This document shows positions 50,151-59,274 of a DNA stretch of 64,000 nucleotides, piece after piece; position 1 is the stretch's first letter, and every line of letters starts with the position of its first letter. The stretch comes from Bacillus sp. KH172YL63. Its GTDB lineage: Bacteria > Bacillota > Bacilli > Bacillales > Bacillaceae_B. Both the position numbers and the translations under genes were made by a program. The notes under the pieces were generated by a model. It saw nothing but the letters and a program-made list of their open reading frames with translations, was not told the DNA's origin and did no database searches. The DNA lies in NCBI RefSeq assembly GCF_011398925.1, contig NZ_AP022842.1:422001-486000 (forward strand), read 5' to 3'.

Positions 50151-51113
50151 TTATCCGATATGTGCAAGGGGCTGGTTCCTCAAATGCTCCCGTAAAAGGT
50201 CCGGTGCTGTCAGGAACAGCAGTCCATTCCCTTCCAGCGTTTTTGGGAAACCGATCGGCACCGTCCGCTTGATGAGTTGTGCATATACTTCACACTCTGA
50301 GAGCGTCCGGTCGAATGAAATCTGTTCATACTCTTTGATAAGGGCAAGTGCCCCGGATACGTGGGGTGCAGACATGGAGGTTCCGCTGAGTTTAGCATAC
50401 TTGTCACCTGGGATTGTCGACAGGATTTGTTCCCCAGGTGCCACTAAATCAACTTCATTGTTGGAATTGGTGAAGTAGGACGATTTTCTTTGAAGGTCAA
50501 TGGCCCCGACGGATATGACCTCATTGTATGAAGCCGGATAGGAGAACTCGTCGGTGTCGCTGTTGGCGTCACCTTCATTCCCTGCGGCGCAGACGACGGA
50601 AATATTCACAGCCACTGCCTGTTTGATGGCATCGTGGAGCGGGGCATAGTCAGAAGGACCGCCGAGTGACATGGATATGATGTCCACTTTTTGCTCGATC
50701 GCATACATTATGCCGTTAACGATCCAGTCGTATTGACCGCTTCCCCGGTTGCCGGCAAGTACTTTGATCACCACAAGATCAGCCAATGGTGCAACACCGA
50801 TCACGCCGTCCCCGTTTTCCCGGGCGGCGATTGTGCCGGCCACATGTGTGCCGTGGCCACTGTAATCGGTCACGTTATCTTCTGCTCCGTCATCGTCATC
50901 GGTGAAATTCCGGAATGCTTTTACTTTCCCTGTAAGATCAGGATGATTCATGTCACAGCCTGTATCGAGGATGGCAATCGTCATCCCTTTTCCTTTACAC
51001 CCATTCTTCCACATGCTTGGGGCCTGGATCAGATCGATCCCTTTAGGAATTTCGTTAGCATCAACCATTATTTCATGCGTGAAGTATGGAATTAACCTCA
51101 TTTCACCCTGCAT
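50151..51113 (-). CDS. ispA: Intracellular subtilisin-like serine protease
   Basis: A 320-aa subtilase without signal peptide. The N-terminal LIPY segment (residues 7-10) is the short inhibitory propeptide of intracellular subtilisins. The catalytic triad is D50 (AILDTGCD), H87 (SGHGTHVAG) and S246 (GTSMSAPH); the oxyanion asparagine is N179 (AAGNEG). I chose the second ATG at 51113 because GGAGG is then seven bases upstream; the ATG at 51119 touches the site. The enzyme degrades cytoplasmic proteins, mostly in stationary phase and sporulation. Confidence 0.93.
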   Translation of the reverse strand: MQGEMRLIPYFTHEIMVDANEIPKGIDLIQAPSMWKNGCKGKGMTIAILDTGCDMNHPDLTGKVKAFRNFTDDDDGAEDNVTDYSGHGTHVAGTIAARENGDGVIGVAPLADLVVIKVLAGNRGSGQYDWIVNGIMYAIEQKVDIISMSLGGPSDYAPLHDAIKQAVAVNISVVCAAGNEGDANSDTDEFSYPASYNEVISVGAIDLQRKSSYFTNSNNEVDLVAPGEQILSTIPGDKYAKLSGTSMSAPHVSGALALIKEYEQISFDRTLSECEVYAQLIKRTVPIGFPKTLEGNGLLFLTAPDLLREHLRNQPLAHIG

Positions 51114-51290
51114 TTTCATCCCTCCTAAAATTCTTGTAGATTAGAAATCAGAAGTTTCTGAAAATATAACATTTTTTGGACGAAATGAAAAGGGATAATG
51201 GTAATAGGTAAATAAAACCAATAAAAATTCTTTCGTTAAACCAAGAAATAAAGAGCAGCTGCAGAAGCGGTTCAATTCAGGGTATGAAAA

Positions 51291-51366
51291 ATTAACTAAA
51301 CGTTTGATTAGTCCTGTAAACCCATATATACAAGGGTTTTCAGAAGTTAATCAAACGTTTGTTTAA
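51291..51366. repeat. Element with paired AAACGTTT-type palindromes, copy 2
   Basis: TTAACTAAACGTTTGATTAG starts at 51292 and TTAATCAAACGTTTGTTTAA at 51347; their AAACGTTT centres are 55 bp apart. Between them AAACCC and GGGTTT can pair. The reverse complement of the element matches the element at 22348-22417, including CTGAAAAC and GGACTAA between the palindromes. It lies upstream of the SOD gene and behind the divergent ispA gene. Confidence 0.65.
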
Positions 51367-51442
51367 ATTTATAGTACCGTCTTTTTCAACATGACGGTCT
51401 GCTTTCATACATAAAATATAAGGATGGGAGGGGGAAGTGAAT

Positions 51443-51961
51443 ATGGATTATTATCAATACGGTTATCCTGCATATGTCCATTACAGGAATGTACCGAAGA
51501 TGGCTTACGCCCATATTCAGGGAGGGCCGTTGGCTCCTGGTCTGAAGGGATTTGTATTCTTTCGGGAAATGCACAATGGGGTGGAGGTATTTGCGGAGGT
51601 GACGGGACTGCCTGCTTATCAAGCAGGAGAGGGGGGACAAAAGCCAATCGGTCCTCATGGATTTCATCTTCATGAAAACGGTGTGTGTGATATAGGGGAT
51701 CCGTCAGAACCATTTAAAGCGGCAGGGGGTCACTGGAATCCGGCAAAGCAGCCACATGGGAATCATGCAGGGGATTTCCCGGTCCTTTTTTCAAACGACG
51801 GTTACGCAAAAATGTCTTTTTTCACTAATAAATTCAATGTGGGGGAAGTGATCGGCAAAGGGATCATCATCCATCAAAACCCCGACGACTTCCGTTCACA
51901 GCCTTCGGGTGATGCAGGAAAGAGATTGGCGTGCGGCGTGGTCATGGGGTATGGGATGTAA
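51443..51961 (+). CDS. Copper/zinc superoxide dismutase family protein
   Basis: A 172-aa SodC-fold protein. Ligands can be placed: H75 and H77 (HGFHLHENG), H97 (GGHWNP), H105, H108 and D111 (HGNHAGDFP) and H144 (IIIHQNPDDF), plus a likely disulfide between C82 and the cysteine in RLACGVV. Thus all copper and zinc ligands seem present. There is no signal peptide; the N-terminus is rich in tyrosine (MDYYQYGYPAYVHYRN), which is unusual and resembles spore coat proteins. A spore coat or cytoplasmic site is possible. I chose the ATG at 51443 behind GGGAGGGGG; a GTG at 51437 is too close. Confidence 0.86.
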   Translation: MDYYQYGYPAYVHYRNVPKMAYAHIQGGPLAPGLKGFVFFREMHNGVEVFAEVTGLPAYQAGEGGQKPIGPHGFHLHENGVCDIGDPSEPFKAAGGHWNPAKQPHGNHAGDFPVLFSNDGYAKMSFFTNKFNVGEVIGKGIIIHQNPDDFRSQPSGDAGKRLACGVVMGYGM

Positions 51962-51967
51962 TAGAAA

Positions 51968-51998
51968 AGGTCGACCCTATAAAGAGTCGACCTATTTA
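51968..51998. terminator. Hairpin between converging genes
   Basis: AGGTCGAC at 51968-51975 pairs with GTCGACCT at 51986-51993; the T-rich tail on the plus strand is weak. Confidence 0.6.
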
Positions 51999-52005
51999 CA
52001 TTCAA

Positions 52006-53349
52006 TTAAAATACACCAAGCACATCAAGCATCACGACAACGATCAGGATCGGTGCAACAAAGCGGATGAGGAAGAACCAAGTTTCAAATAATCCCTTTT
52101 TCAAGCCGCTTCCTTGCTTTAACTCTTCGTATAGAGCTGTTTTCTTCATTTTCATCGGCACGAATAGCGCAATGAGTAATGCTCCGATCGGAAGCAGGAC
52201 ATTGCTGACCGCGAAGTCGGCCAGGTCAAAGACCGTTTTTCCAAACAGGGTGACATCACCGAGAATCCCGAACGATAACGCAGAAGGAATCCCGCAGACA
52301 AAGATGGCCAGACCGATGATCCAGGACCACTTTTTACGCTCCTGTGCTTCTCCCTTTGCAATGACCGCCACGATGATCTCAAGCATGGAGAATGCAGAAG
52401 TCAACGCTGCGAATAAGAAAAGGACAAGGAATGCGATGAAGAAGAACATTCCGAAAGGCAATTGACTAAAGATCGTAGGCAGTACATTGAATAACAGTAC
52501 CGGACCTGCACCAGGCTCCAAGCCGAATGAAAAGACGGCAGGGAAGATGGCCAAGCCTGCGAGCAGTACGATGAAGATATTCATCCCGACAATCGAGATG
52601 GCTGACTTCGGCAGACTCTGGGTTTTCGGTAAATAAGAACTGTAGGTCACCATTACTGATACCCCGACACTCAATGTGAAGAACGATTGCCCCATCGCTT
52701 CTAGGATCGTCTGTGACGTCACTTTAGAGAAATCCGGCTGCAGCAGGAAGGTGATCCCTTCAAGGGCGCCATCAAGTGTGACGGCACGGATGACTAAAAG
52801 GATAAATAAAATAAATAAAGCCGGCATCATAATTTTGCTCGCCAGTTCAATTCCTTTCTGTACGCCTTTTGCAACCACGATGATGGTCATCAAAATGAAC
52901 AGGAACTGAACGAATACACTTGTAACAGGGTTTGAGATCGTCGCACCGAACACCTCGGCGTATTCATCGGATGTAAGGTGATTCAATTGTCCCGTTACGG
53001 CTTTGAATAAATACACCACAATCCAACCGCCGATTACACTGTAGAAGGAAAGTAAGATGAAGGACGTCGCCATCCCAAGTTTTCCGACCCAGTGCCATTT
53101 GGAACCAGGGGCGATTTTCCGGTAGGAATCGACTGCATTGCTGCCGGCAGTCCGGCCGATTGAAAATTCGGCAAGAAGTAATGGAAGACCGAGTAATAAA
53201 GTAAATAGGATAAAGATCAGGAAGAATGCTCCGCCTCCATTTTGCCCGGCAGTATAAGGGAACTTCCATATGGCCCCCAATCCGATTGCAGACCCGGCTG
53301 CCGCCAGGATAAAGCCGATTTTCGATGACCATTGTTCACGCTGACTCAT
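52006..53349 (-). CDS. Sodium-dependent neurotransmitter symporter (NSS/SNF) family transporter
   Basis: A 447-aa membrane protein of the NSS family with about 11 or 12 segments. The first begins [38 protein letters not shown], the canonical sodium- and substrate-binding helix, and the sixth contains [20 protein letters not shown]. It should import an amino acid with sodium. A T-box leader lies upstream (53402-53640), so expression rises when a certain tRNA is uncharged; this points to an amino acid cargo. The ribosome binding site is AGGAGAAAG. Confidence 0.9.
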   Translation of the reverse strand: MSQREQWSSKIGFILAAAGSAIGLGAIWKFPYTAGQNGGGAFFLIFILFTLLLGLPLLLAEFSIGRTAGSNAVDSYRKIAPGSKWHWVGKLGMATSFILLSFYSVIGGWIVVYLFKAVTGQLNHLTSDEYAEVFGATISNPVTSVFVQFLFILMTIIVVAKGVQKGIELASKIMMPALFILFILLVIRAVTLDGALEGITFLLQPDFSKVTSQTILEAMGQSFFTLSVGVSVMVTYSSYLPKTQSLPKSAISIVGMNIFIVLLAGLAIFPAVFSFGLEPGAGPVLLFNVLPTIFSQLPFGMFFFIAFLVLFLFAALTSAFSMLEIIVAVIAKGEAQERKKWSWIIGLAIFVCGIPSALSFGILGDVTLFGKTVFDLADFAVSNVLLPIGALLIALFVPMKMKKTALYEELKQGSGLKKGLFETWFFLIRFVAPILIVVVMLDVLGVF

Positions 53350-53401
53350 ATTCTTTCTCCTTTCTGATTGTATTGATGTGCGGGCAGGGGATTTCAGACA
53401 A

Positions 53402-53640
53402 ATAAAAAAATCGCCCCTACATATCGTAGGGACGATTTGGATATCGCGGTACCACCCTAGTTATGAGAAACAAGTTCTCATCACTCTTCGCACATAACGG
53501 CATTCACCGTCTTTTGATCTCGTCAAAAGAAGCTCGGGAATCGAAATTCACAAAACATTTGTGTACCGGTTCACACCAACCACCGGCTCTCTTCCACAGG
53601 GAAATGTCTGCTACTGTCTTTCCTTCAAAGCTTATTCAAT
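53402..53640 (-). ncRNA. T-box riboswitch leader of the NSS transporter gene
   Basis: On the minus strand the leader contains GACAGTAGCAGAC, GAGAGCCGGTGGTTGGTG...GAACCGG (stem I top), the T-box AGGGTGGTACCGCG (complement of 53445-53458) and a terminator of AAATCGTCCCTAC / GTAGGGGCGATTT followed by T residues (complement of 53402-53437). The specifier loop region reads GTGAATTTCGATTCC; UUC (Phe) is one possible specifier but this is uncertain. A TTGACA (complement of 53679-53684) upstream is the probable -35. Confidence 0.9.
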
Positions 53641-53832
53641 ATTAGGTTATTCAATTTTTATCATGAATCAAAACGACTTGTCAATGTATTTCGGAAAAAG
53701 GTGTGAGAATTGTCTGGAATTGATGGATGTTTCTGGTGATGGGGGCGGGGTTAGAGACAGTGGACCTTCATTGAGTTCCGTTATCTTCTCAAGTAAAATA
53801 AAAGAAAAATCCAATGAAAAGGTGTTTTACAT

Positions 53833-54948
53833 ATGAAATCATATATTATCGTCGGCGCAGGCATCCTGGGTGCGTCTACGGCATATCATCTGGCCAAGGC
53901 CGGGGCGCGGGTCACGATCGTTGACAGGCAGGAGCCGGGGCAGGCAACGGATGCAGCAGCGGGGATTGTCTGTCCATGGCTGTCTCAGCGCAGGAATAAA
54001 GTGTGGTACCGTCTGGCAAAAGGCGGGGCGAAGTATTATCCGGAGATCATCCGTGAACTTGAAGCGGACGGTGAGACAGAGACAGGCTATAAGCGTGTAG
54101 GGGCGGTTTCCCTTCATACCGATGAAGATAAGCTTCAGAAAATGATAGAGCGGGCAGAGAAGCGGCGGGAGGAAGCGCCTGAAATCGGGGAACTTACCCT
54201 TTTGACATCGGAAGAGACGCGGCAGCGCTTCCCGCTCCTGTCTGAAGAATTCAAGGCCGTTCACGTCAGCGGCGCTGCCCGGGTGGATGGCAGAAGGATG
54301 CGTGATGCCTTATTGAACGGGGCGAAAAAGCATGGCGCTACGGTCCGCTGCGGGGATGCATCCCTCAGATGCGAGAATAAAGAAATCACAGGCGTGAACG
54401 TCGGGGAGGAAGTGCTGGAAGCAGACGGTGTCATTGTGACAGCCGGTGCTTGGGCCGGCGAACTCTTTCAGCCTTTGGGGATCAACTTCCTCGTTTCCTC
54501 CCAAAAAGCGCAAATCCTCCATCTCGAGGTGAGTAATGAAGAAACCGGGGACTGGCCGGTTGTCATGCCTCCGAATGATCAATACCTGCTTGCGTTTCCT
54601 GAAGGGAAAGTCGTGGCAGGTGCGACCCATGAAAATGATGCCGGGTTTGACAGGCGGGTGACGGCAGGGGGAATACATGAAGTGCTTCATAAAGCGATGG
54701 GGGTCGCCCCGGGGATCGGTGATGGTACGGTCGTCGAGACAAGAGTCGGTTTCCGTCCGTTCACCCCTGGATTTCTGCCGGTTTTCGGAGCGATGCCCGG
54801 GCTTCATCGCGTATGGGTCGCCAATGGTCTCGGAGCATCTGGACTGACGGTCGGTCCCTACCTTGGCGCAGAGCTCGCAAGACTTGTACTCGGTGAACCG
54901 ACTGAGCTCGACCCTGCAGATTATGATGTGGCGGGGGCAGTCGAGTAA
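53833..54948 (+). CDS. FAD-dependent amino acid oxidase/dehydrogenase (DadA-like)
   Basis: A 371-aa flavoprotein. The FAD-binding Rossmann motif is IIVGAGILGASTAYHLAKAGARVTIVDR at the N-terminus; a second FAD contact lies in ATDAAAGIVCPWLSQ. The C-terminal part has VETRVGFRPFTPGFLPVFGAMPGLHRVWVANGLGASGLTVGPYLG, as in D-amino acid and glycine oxidases. It oxidises an amine or amino acid substrate not known. AAAGGTG precedes the ATG. It is adjacent and divergent to the T-box-controlled transporter, which could supply its substrate; this is only a suggestion. Confidence 0.87.
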   Translation: MKSYIIVGAGILGASTAYHLAKAGARVTIVDRQEPGQATDAAAGIVCPWLSQRRNKVWYRLAKGGAKYYPEIIRELEADGETETGYKRVGAVSLHTDEDKLQKMIERAEKRREEAPEIGELTLLTSEETRQRFPLLSEEFKAVHVSGAARVDGRRMRDALLNGAKKHGATVRCGDASLRCENKEITGVNVGEEVLEADGVIVTAGAWAGELFQPLGINFLVSSQKAQILHLEVSNEETGDWPVVMPPNDQYLLAFPEGKVVAGATHENDAGFDRRVTAGGIHEVLHKAMGVAPGIGDGTVVETRVGFRPFTPGFLPVFGAMPGLHRVWVANGLGASGLTVGPYLGAELARLVLGEPTELDPADYDVAGAVE

Positions 54949-54960
54949 AGGGAAACCCCA

Positions 54961-54996
54961 GTCATTTCCCTCTATCTTCTGTGGGAAATGACCTTT
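54961..54996 (+). terminator. Hairpin between the oxidase and ABC-F genes
   Basis: GTCATTTCCC at 54961-54970 pairs with GGGAAATGAC at 54983-54992. The T run is short, so it may be a terminator of the oxidase gene or an attenuator before the ABC-F gene. Confidence 0.6.
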
Positions 54997-55044
54997 ATAA
55001 TAGAGAGAGCGAATTTAAGAATAGGAAGAAAAGGTGTTTACGAT

Positions 55045-56601
55045 ATGAGTTTATTGACAGTGCAAAATTTAACCCACGGTTTCGGTGACCGTGCGATTTT
55101 TAACGACGTATCTTTCCGTCTATTAAAGGGTGAACATATCGGCTTGATCGGTGCCAATGGAGAAGGAAAGTCGACATTCATGAATATCATCACCGGAAAG
55201 CTTGAGCCTGATGAAGGGAAAGTCGAATGGGCGAAGCGGATCCGGATCGGATATTTGGATCAGCATGCCAAGCTGAAGCAGGGGATGACGATCCGTGACG
55301 TACTGAAGACGGCATTTCAATATTTATTTGATATGGAAACGGAAATGAACGACCTGTTTGCCAAAATGGGAGATGCCTCTCCTGAAGAGCTGGAAGAGCT
55401 GCTTGAAGAAACAGGCACGCTTCAGGATGCTTTGACGAACAATGATTTCTATATCATTGACGCGAAGGTGGAAGAAATCGGACGTGGTCTAGGATTGGAC
55501 GATATCGGATTGGAGAAGGATGTCCACGACCTGAGTGGCGGACAGCGCACGAAAGTCCTGCTTGCCAAGCTGCTGCTTGAAAAGCCTGACATCCTCCTTC
55601 TCGATGAGCCGACCAACTATCTAGACGAGCAGCATATCACCTGGTTGAAGCGCTACCTGCAGGAATATGAAAATGCATTCATCCTGATTTCACATGATAT
55701 CCCGTTCCTCAACAGTGTCATCAACCTGATCTATCATATGGAAAATCAGGAATTGAACCGTTACGCCGGTGACTATCATGAATTCAAACGGGTTCATGAA
55801 ATGAAGAGGCAGCAGCTAGAGTCTGCCTTCAAGAGACAGCAGCAGGAAATTTCCGAGCTGAAGGATTTCGTTGCCCGCAACAAAGCCCGGGTATCAACAC
55901 GGAATATGGCCATGTCACGTCAGAAGAAGCTCGATAAGATGGACGTGATCGAACTGGCTGCCGAGAAGCCGAAGCCCGAATTCAATTTCAAACTGGCGAG
56001 AACAGCAGGCAGGGTCATCTTTGAGACGAAGGATCTTGTGATCGGGTATGACGAGCCGTTGTCCAAGCCACTCAACCTGAAGATGGAACGTGGTCAAAAG
56101 ATTGCCCTCTCCGGAGCGAACGGAATCGGGAAAACGACGTTACTGCGCAGTATTCTGGGAGAAATCAAACCGATCTCTGGTTCTGTGGAGCTTGGAGACT
56201 ATCTTCATATCGGATATTTCGAGCAGGAGATCAAGACGAAGAATAATCAGACTTGTATTGAAGAAGTGTGGAATGAGTTCCCATCCTTCAATCAGGCAGA
56301 AGTCCGTGCTGCCCTGGCGAAATGCGGCTTGACGACCAAGCACATCGAAAGCAAGGTCGAGGTGCTGAGCGGCGGGGAGAAGGCGAAAGTCCGCCTCTGC
56401 AAGCTGATGAACAAAGAATCGAACGTCCTTGTATTCGATGAGCCGACCAATCACCTCGACGTCGAGGCGAAAGAAGAATTGAAGCGTGCCCTGAAGGAAT
56501 ATAAAGGCACCGTCCTCCTCATCAGTCACGAACCGGATTTCTATCTCGATGTCGCCACAGAAGTATGGAACTGTGAAGACTGGACGACAAAATTATTTTA
56601 A
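55045..56601 (+). CDS. ABC-F family ATPase (YkpA-like)
   Basis: A 518-aa soluble protein with two ABC domains. Domain 1: Walker A GANGEGKST, signature LSGGQRTK, Walker B LLLDEPTNYLD. A linker of about 80 residues follows with charged helices (KRQQLESAFKRQQQEISELKDF). Domain 2: Walker A GANGIGKTT, signature LSGGEKAK, Walker B LVFDEPTNHLD. This is the pattern of ribosome-associated translation factors of the ABC-F group, and the sequence resembles B. subtilis YkpA/YbiT. The ATG at 55045 follows AAAGGTG; a longer frame upstream lacks support. Confidence 0.9.
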   Translation: MSLLTVQNLTHGFGDRAIFNDVSFRLLKGEHIGLIGANGEGKSTFMNIITGKLEPDEGKVEWAKRIRIGYLDQHAKLKQGMTIRDVLKTAFQYLFDMETEMNDLFAKMGDASPEELEELLEETGTLQDALTNNDFYIIDAKVEEIGRGLGLDDIGLEKDVHDLSGGQRTKVLLAKLLLEKPDILLLDEPTNYLDEQHITWLKRYLQEYENAFILISHDIPFLNSVINLIYHMENQELNRYAGDYHEFKRVHEMKRQQLESAFKRQQQEISELKDFVARNKARVSTRNMAMSRQKKLDKMDVIELAAEKPKPEFNFKLARTAGRVIFETKDLVIGYDEPLSKPLNLKMERGQKIALSGANGIGKTTLLRSILGEIKPISGSVELGDYLHIGYFEQEIKTKNNQTCIEEVWNEFPSFNQAEVRAALAKCGLTTKHIESKVEVLSGGEKAKVRLCKLMNKESNVLVFDEPTNHLDVEAKEELKRALKEYKGTVLLISHEPDFYLDVATEVWNCEDWTTKLF

Positions 56602-56705
56602 TGACAAGGCTTTTACGCATAGATTGTTGTTGTTTGACTATAATAGGGCCTGGCAAATCAGTAAAGTTCAATGTACTTGATTACCGTTGTGCACTGCCTT
56701 AGTCA

Positions 56706-56850
56706 GTTGATTGTAGCGGAAGATGCTCGACTCCTGCGGGAAACGCTGGAAAGGTGAGACCCCGCAGGCGAAGCCGAGGAGGCTCACCACCAGCCCCGCG
56801 GAAAGCGAGCATCTGGAGCGGAAATCAACCACCGCTCGCTTGTTTACAAG
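56706..56850 (+). repeat. Structured GC-rich intergenic repeat, copy 2
   Basis: Second copy of the element at 40211-40357, in opposite orientation. Matching blocks, in order, are GTTGATT, GCGGAAGATGCTCGACTCC, TGCGGGAA, GGTGAGACCCCGCAGG, GAGGAGGCTCACC, CCCCGCGGAAAGCGAGCAT and GGAGCGGAAATCAAC. The parts that differ lie in loops. It follows the ABC-F gene and precedes a terminator. No gene lies in 56602-56927. Confidence 0.85.
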
Positions 56851-56880
56851 CATCAATGTATACGAAGAAATCCAATGACA

Positions 56881-56925
56881 AAAAAGCCTCATCCAGCATG
56901 ATCACATGCAGGATGAGGCTTTTTA
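56881..56925. terminator. Bidirectional terminator
   Basis: AAAAAGCCTCATCC at 56881-56894 pairs with GGATGAGGCTTTTT at 56911-56924, with inner GCATG / CATGC. Confidence 0.92.
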
Positions 56926-56927
56926 AT

Positions 56928-57620
56928 CTATTCCTCCAACACTTCCTCCAAGGTGGAATACCCATTATCCTCAAGGCGGAGATCATCGAAACTGTGCTTC
57001 ATATGAAGATCGATCAATTCAAGGAGCGTCTGGCCATCCTTGTTTTCGATTGCCTTCACCATGTCCTCATGTTCCCTCGAACGGACATTTTCCCCTGGCT
57101 CGATATGATAGAATACATCGAATAAAAACAGGTACACGTTGGACTGTGTGAGCATTTCGTCCATATAACGGGTGAGGAATTTATTCCCGCTCACTTCGGC
57201 AAGAAACAAATGGAACTGCTTATTCAACTCGACATATTTCAACAGATCTTTTTGTCTGTAGGTTTCCTGCTCTTCTTCAAGAAGTGTATACAGCTTCGGG
57301 ATATCGGACTTTTTCACTTTTGGGAGACCGTATTTCACGGTGAGGAACTCTATTTCTTTTCTTAGTTCAAAGAAAGAAATGATTTCTTCCCTGGAAGGGT
57401 GGACGACAAAGGCACCCCGGTTCGGGATGATCTGAACGAGCCCTTCTGCTTCCAGCCGTTTCAGCGCATGCCTGATAGGTGTCCTGCTCACTTCCATTTT
57501 CTCAGAAATGATTTGCTCGACAAGCTGGGTTCCCGGTGCAATCTTCCTTGCGAGCAGCGCGTCTTTTAAATGTCCATAAACCCTCAGCTCTGTTGTTTGT
57601 CTTTTCTTCACGATCATCAT
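56928..57620 (-). CDS. GntR family transcriptional regulator, FadR/FCD subfamily
   Basis: A 230-aa regulator. The N-terminal winged helix reads VYGHLKDALLARKIAPGTQLVEQIISEKMEVSRTPIRHALKRLEAEGLVQIIPNRGAFV. The C-terminal FCD domain has FELRKEIEFLTVKYG, then VELNKQFHLFLAEVSGNKFL with a metal-binding histidine and R-x-REHEDMVKAI with another. Such proteins sense organic acids. No metabolic operon lies directly next to it, so its target cannot be told. The ribosome binding site is weak, and two adjacent ATG codons are possible starts. Confidence 0.87.
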   Translation of the reverse strand: MMIVKKRQTTELRVYGHLKDALLARKIAPGTQLVEQIISEKMEVSRTPIRHALKRLEAEGLVQIIPNRGAFVVHPSREEIISFFELRKEIEFLTVKYGLPKVKKSDIPKLYTLLEEEQETYRQKDLLKYVELNKQFHLFLAEVSGNKFLTRYMDEMLTQSNVYLFLFDVFYHIEPGENVRSREHEDMVKAIENKDGQTLLELIDLHMKHSFDDLRLEDNGYSTLEEVLEE

Positions 57621-57656
57621 CCATTCAATCTAATTTCCTACTTCTATCATATATGA

Positions 57657-57722
57657 AAAAGAGGCTGATCCACAATCAGGTGTCCTCTATCGTGAAGACA
57701 CCTGAAAGAACCAGCCTCTTAA
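57657..57722 (-). terminator. Terminator of the YitT-family gene
   Basis: AAGAGGCTG and CAGCCTCTT are the outer arms and AGGTGTC / GACACCT the inner arms. On the minus strand a run of T follows. It starts within the stop region of the gene at 57719. Confidence 0.85.
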
Positions 57723-58564
57723 GCGAATGATTTAAAGTTTTGACCCCAAATTTCGTTCATCGTATGAACGGTGATAAAAGCTTTCTCATCAGTGGATTGA
57801 ATGTAAGACTTCAATCTGGAGAATTCCTTCCGGCCGACGATGGTGGTGATGACTTCTTTTTGGTCATCTGAAAAAGCACCTTTGGCAGAATGGACCGTCG
57901 CGCCTTTTTCCAGATCGCCGACGATGAAGTCCTTGATTTCTTCACTGTGCTCACTGATGATCACGACTTCTTTGTTTTCATTGAAAAATTGAAGCGTCCG
58001 GTCGATCATCATGCCTTTCAGCAACAGTCCGAAGAATGCGTACAATCCGATCTGCAGCCCGAAGAACCATGCTGATGCAACGACGATCAGGATGTCTGAA
58101 GCGAGAACGGCCCTTCCGAGATCAAGTCCGGTGAACCGGTGGATAATCTTTGCAAGCACCCCGGTTCCACCTGCGGATGCTTCCTGATTAAAGATCAATG
58201 CGACCCCGATGGCCCCGATGAGCGTCCCGATCACAATCTGGATGAGCACGTCATGGCCGATTGGGTTCGTAAGAGGATGGAAAGCTTCCAATCCCCACAC
58301 CATTCCGCTCAGGGTCAGACTTGCGAATACCGACTTTATCCCGAAACTCGGACCGATCAAGAGTAATCCGAGCAGGAACAACAGCATATCAAGTGTGAAC
58401 ATGATGACGCCGACAGGCAAGTCCATGAACTGGGCGAGAACGATGCCTGCTCCGCTCGTGCCCCCTGTTCCGACTTTATTCGGTGACAGGAAAAAATGTA
58501 TATTCAGTGCGATCAAAAACGCACCAAGCGCTATATTTAATAAGGATTGAACTTGTTTCATCAT
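57719..58564 (-). CDS. YitT family protein (DUF2179 C-terminal domain)
   Basis: A 281-aa protein with five membrane segments (residues about 8-170) beginning LLNIALGAFLIALNIHFFLSPNKVGTGGTSGAGIVLAQ, and a soluble C-terminal DUF2179 domain with EHSEEIKDFIVGDLEKGATVHSAKGAFSDDQKEVITTIVGRKEFSRLKSYI. This is a typical YitT/YvjA-like protein of Firmicutes. Its function is unknown. I chose the ATG at 58564 because AAGGAG lies eight bases upstream. It is monocistronic. Confidence 0.9.
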   Translation of the reverse strand: MMKQVQSLLNIALGAFLIALNIHFFLSPNKVGTGGTSGAGIVLAQFMDLPVGVIMFTLDMLLFLLGLLLIGPSFGIKSVFASLTLSGMVWGLEAFHPLTNPIGHDVLIQIVIGTLIGAIGVALIFNQEASAGGTGVLAKIIHRFTGLDLGRAVLASDILIVVASAWFFGLQIGLYAFFGLLLKGMMIDRTLQFFNENKEVVIISEHSEEIKDFIVGDLEKGATVHSAKGAFSDDQKEVITTIVGRKEFSRLKSYIQSTDEKAFITVHTMNEIWGQNFKSFA

Positions 58565-58732
58565 GGAGCAAGCTCCTTTCAGTAACGGTAGTTTGAAAAA
58601 CAATCAACCCGATTATAAAGAGTGAAAAACATGATGTAAATGATAAATTTCTGTGAAAGCATTTTCTTATAAAAGTTTTTAAAATGGATGTTTTCTGACT
58701 ATTTACAGAAGGGGATTTGACGAAAAAAAATG

Positions 58733-58781
58733 TTGACTTATTTGGAACACCTCATTAATATTTAAGTAAGTTAAATATTAA
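58733..58781 (+). promoter_or_regulatory. Promoter and MarR operator of the efflux operon
   Basis: TTGACT at 58733-58738 and TAATAT at 58756-58761 are 17 bases apart. A perfect inverted repeat, TTAATATTTAA at 58755-58765 and TTAAATATTAA at 58771-58781 with a 5-base centre, covers the -10 box. This is an excellent repressor site for the MarR protein encoded 28 bp downstream. Confidence 0.85.
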
Positions 58782-58808
58782 TTGGTTGAACTGAAATGGA
58801 GGGCTACA

Positions 58809-59261
58809 GTGGATTCTGAACATATCCAACATTCGTATATAGATCGCCTGTTCACTGCTTTTCAAGTGTCAAACAGGCAGATCCAGCAGGAAATGTCCAC
58901 TCGGTTGAAAGAGATGAATCTGACCGTTCCCCAGTTTTATATCCTTTCGCTCCTGTCGGCATCCGACGGAACCAAGTCAACGGAACTGGCGGAGAAGCTG
59001 GAAGTGAAGCCGAGTGCCATCACCGTCATGATCGACCGCTTATTGAAGAGTGACCTGGTCATCAGGGAGAGGGACGAAAATGACAGGAGAATTGTCAATT
59101 TAAAGCTTTCGCCTGAAGGTCAGGCAGTATTCATGAAAGCGAAGGATATGAGAAGGGAAGTGTTTTCACGCTACCTTTCATACTTGGACGAAGAAGATGT
59201 GAGCCAGCTTGTAACGATTTACGAAAAGCTGGCCAGAGCTGTAGAGAACATAACAGAATAA
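58809..59261 (+). CDS. MarR family transcriptional repressor
   Basis: A 150-aa regulator with the MarR winged helix: LTVPQFYILSLLSASDGTKSTELAEKLEVKPSAITVMIDRLLKSDLVIRERDENDRRIVNLKLSPEGQ, where DENDRR is the conserved wing. I chose the GTG at 58809 because GGAGGG lies five bases upstream; a longer frame crosses the operator. It is followed 13 bp later by a 14-segment efflux pump and sits behind a promoter covered by a perfect palindrome. It most likely represses this operon until a toxic ligand binds. Confidence 0.92.
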   Translation: MDSEHIQHSYIDRLFTAFQVSNRQIQQEMSTRLKEMNLTVPQFYILSLLSASDGTKSTELAEKLEVKPSAITVMIDRLLKSDLVIRERDENDRRIVNLKLSPEGQAVFMKAKDMRREVFSRYLSYLDEEDVSQLVTIYEKLARAVENITE

Positions 59262-59274
59262 GGAGAGAATCAAT

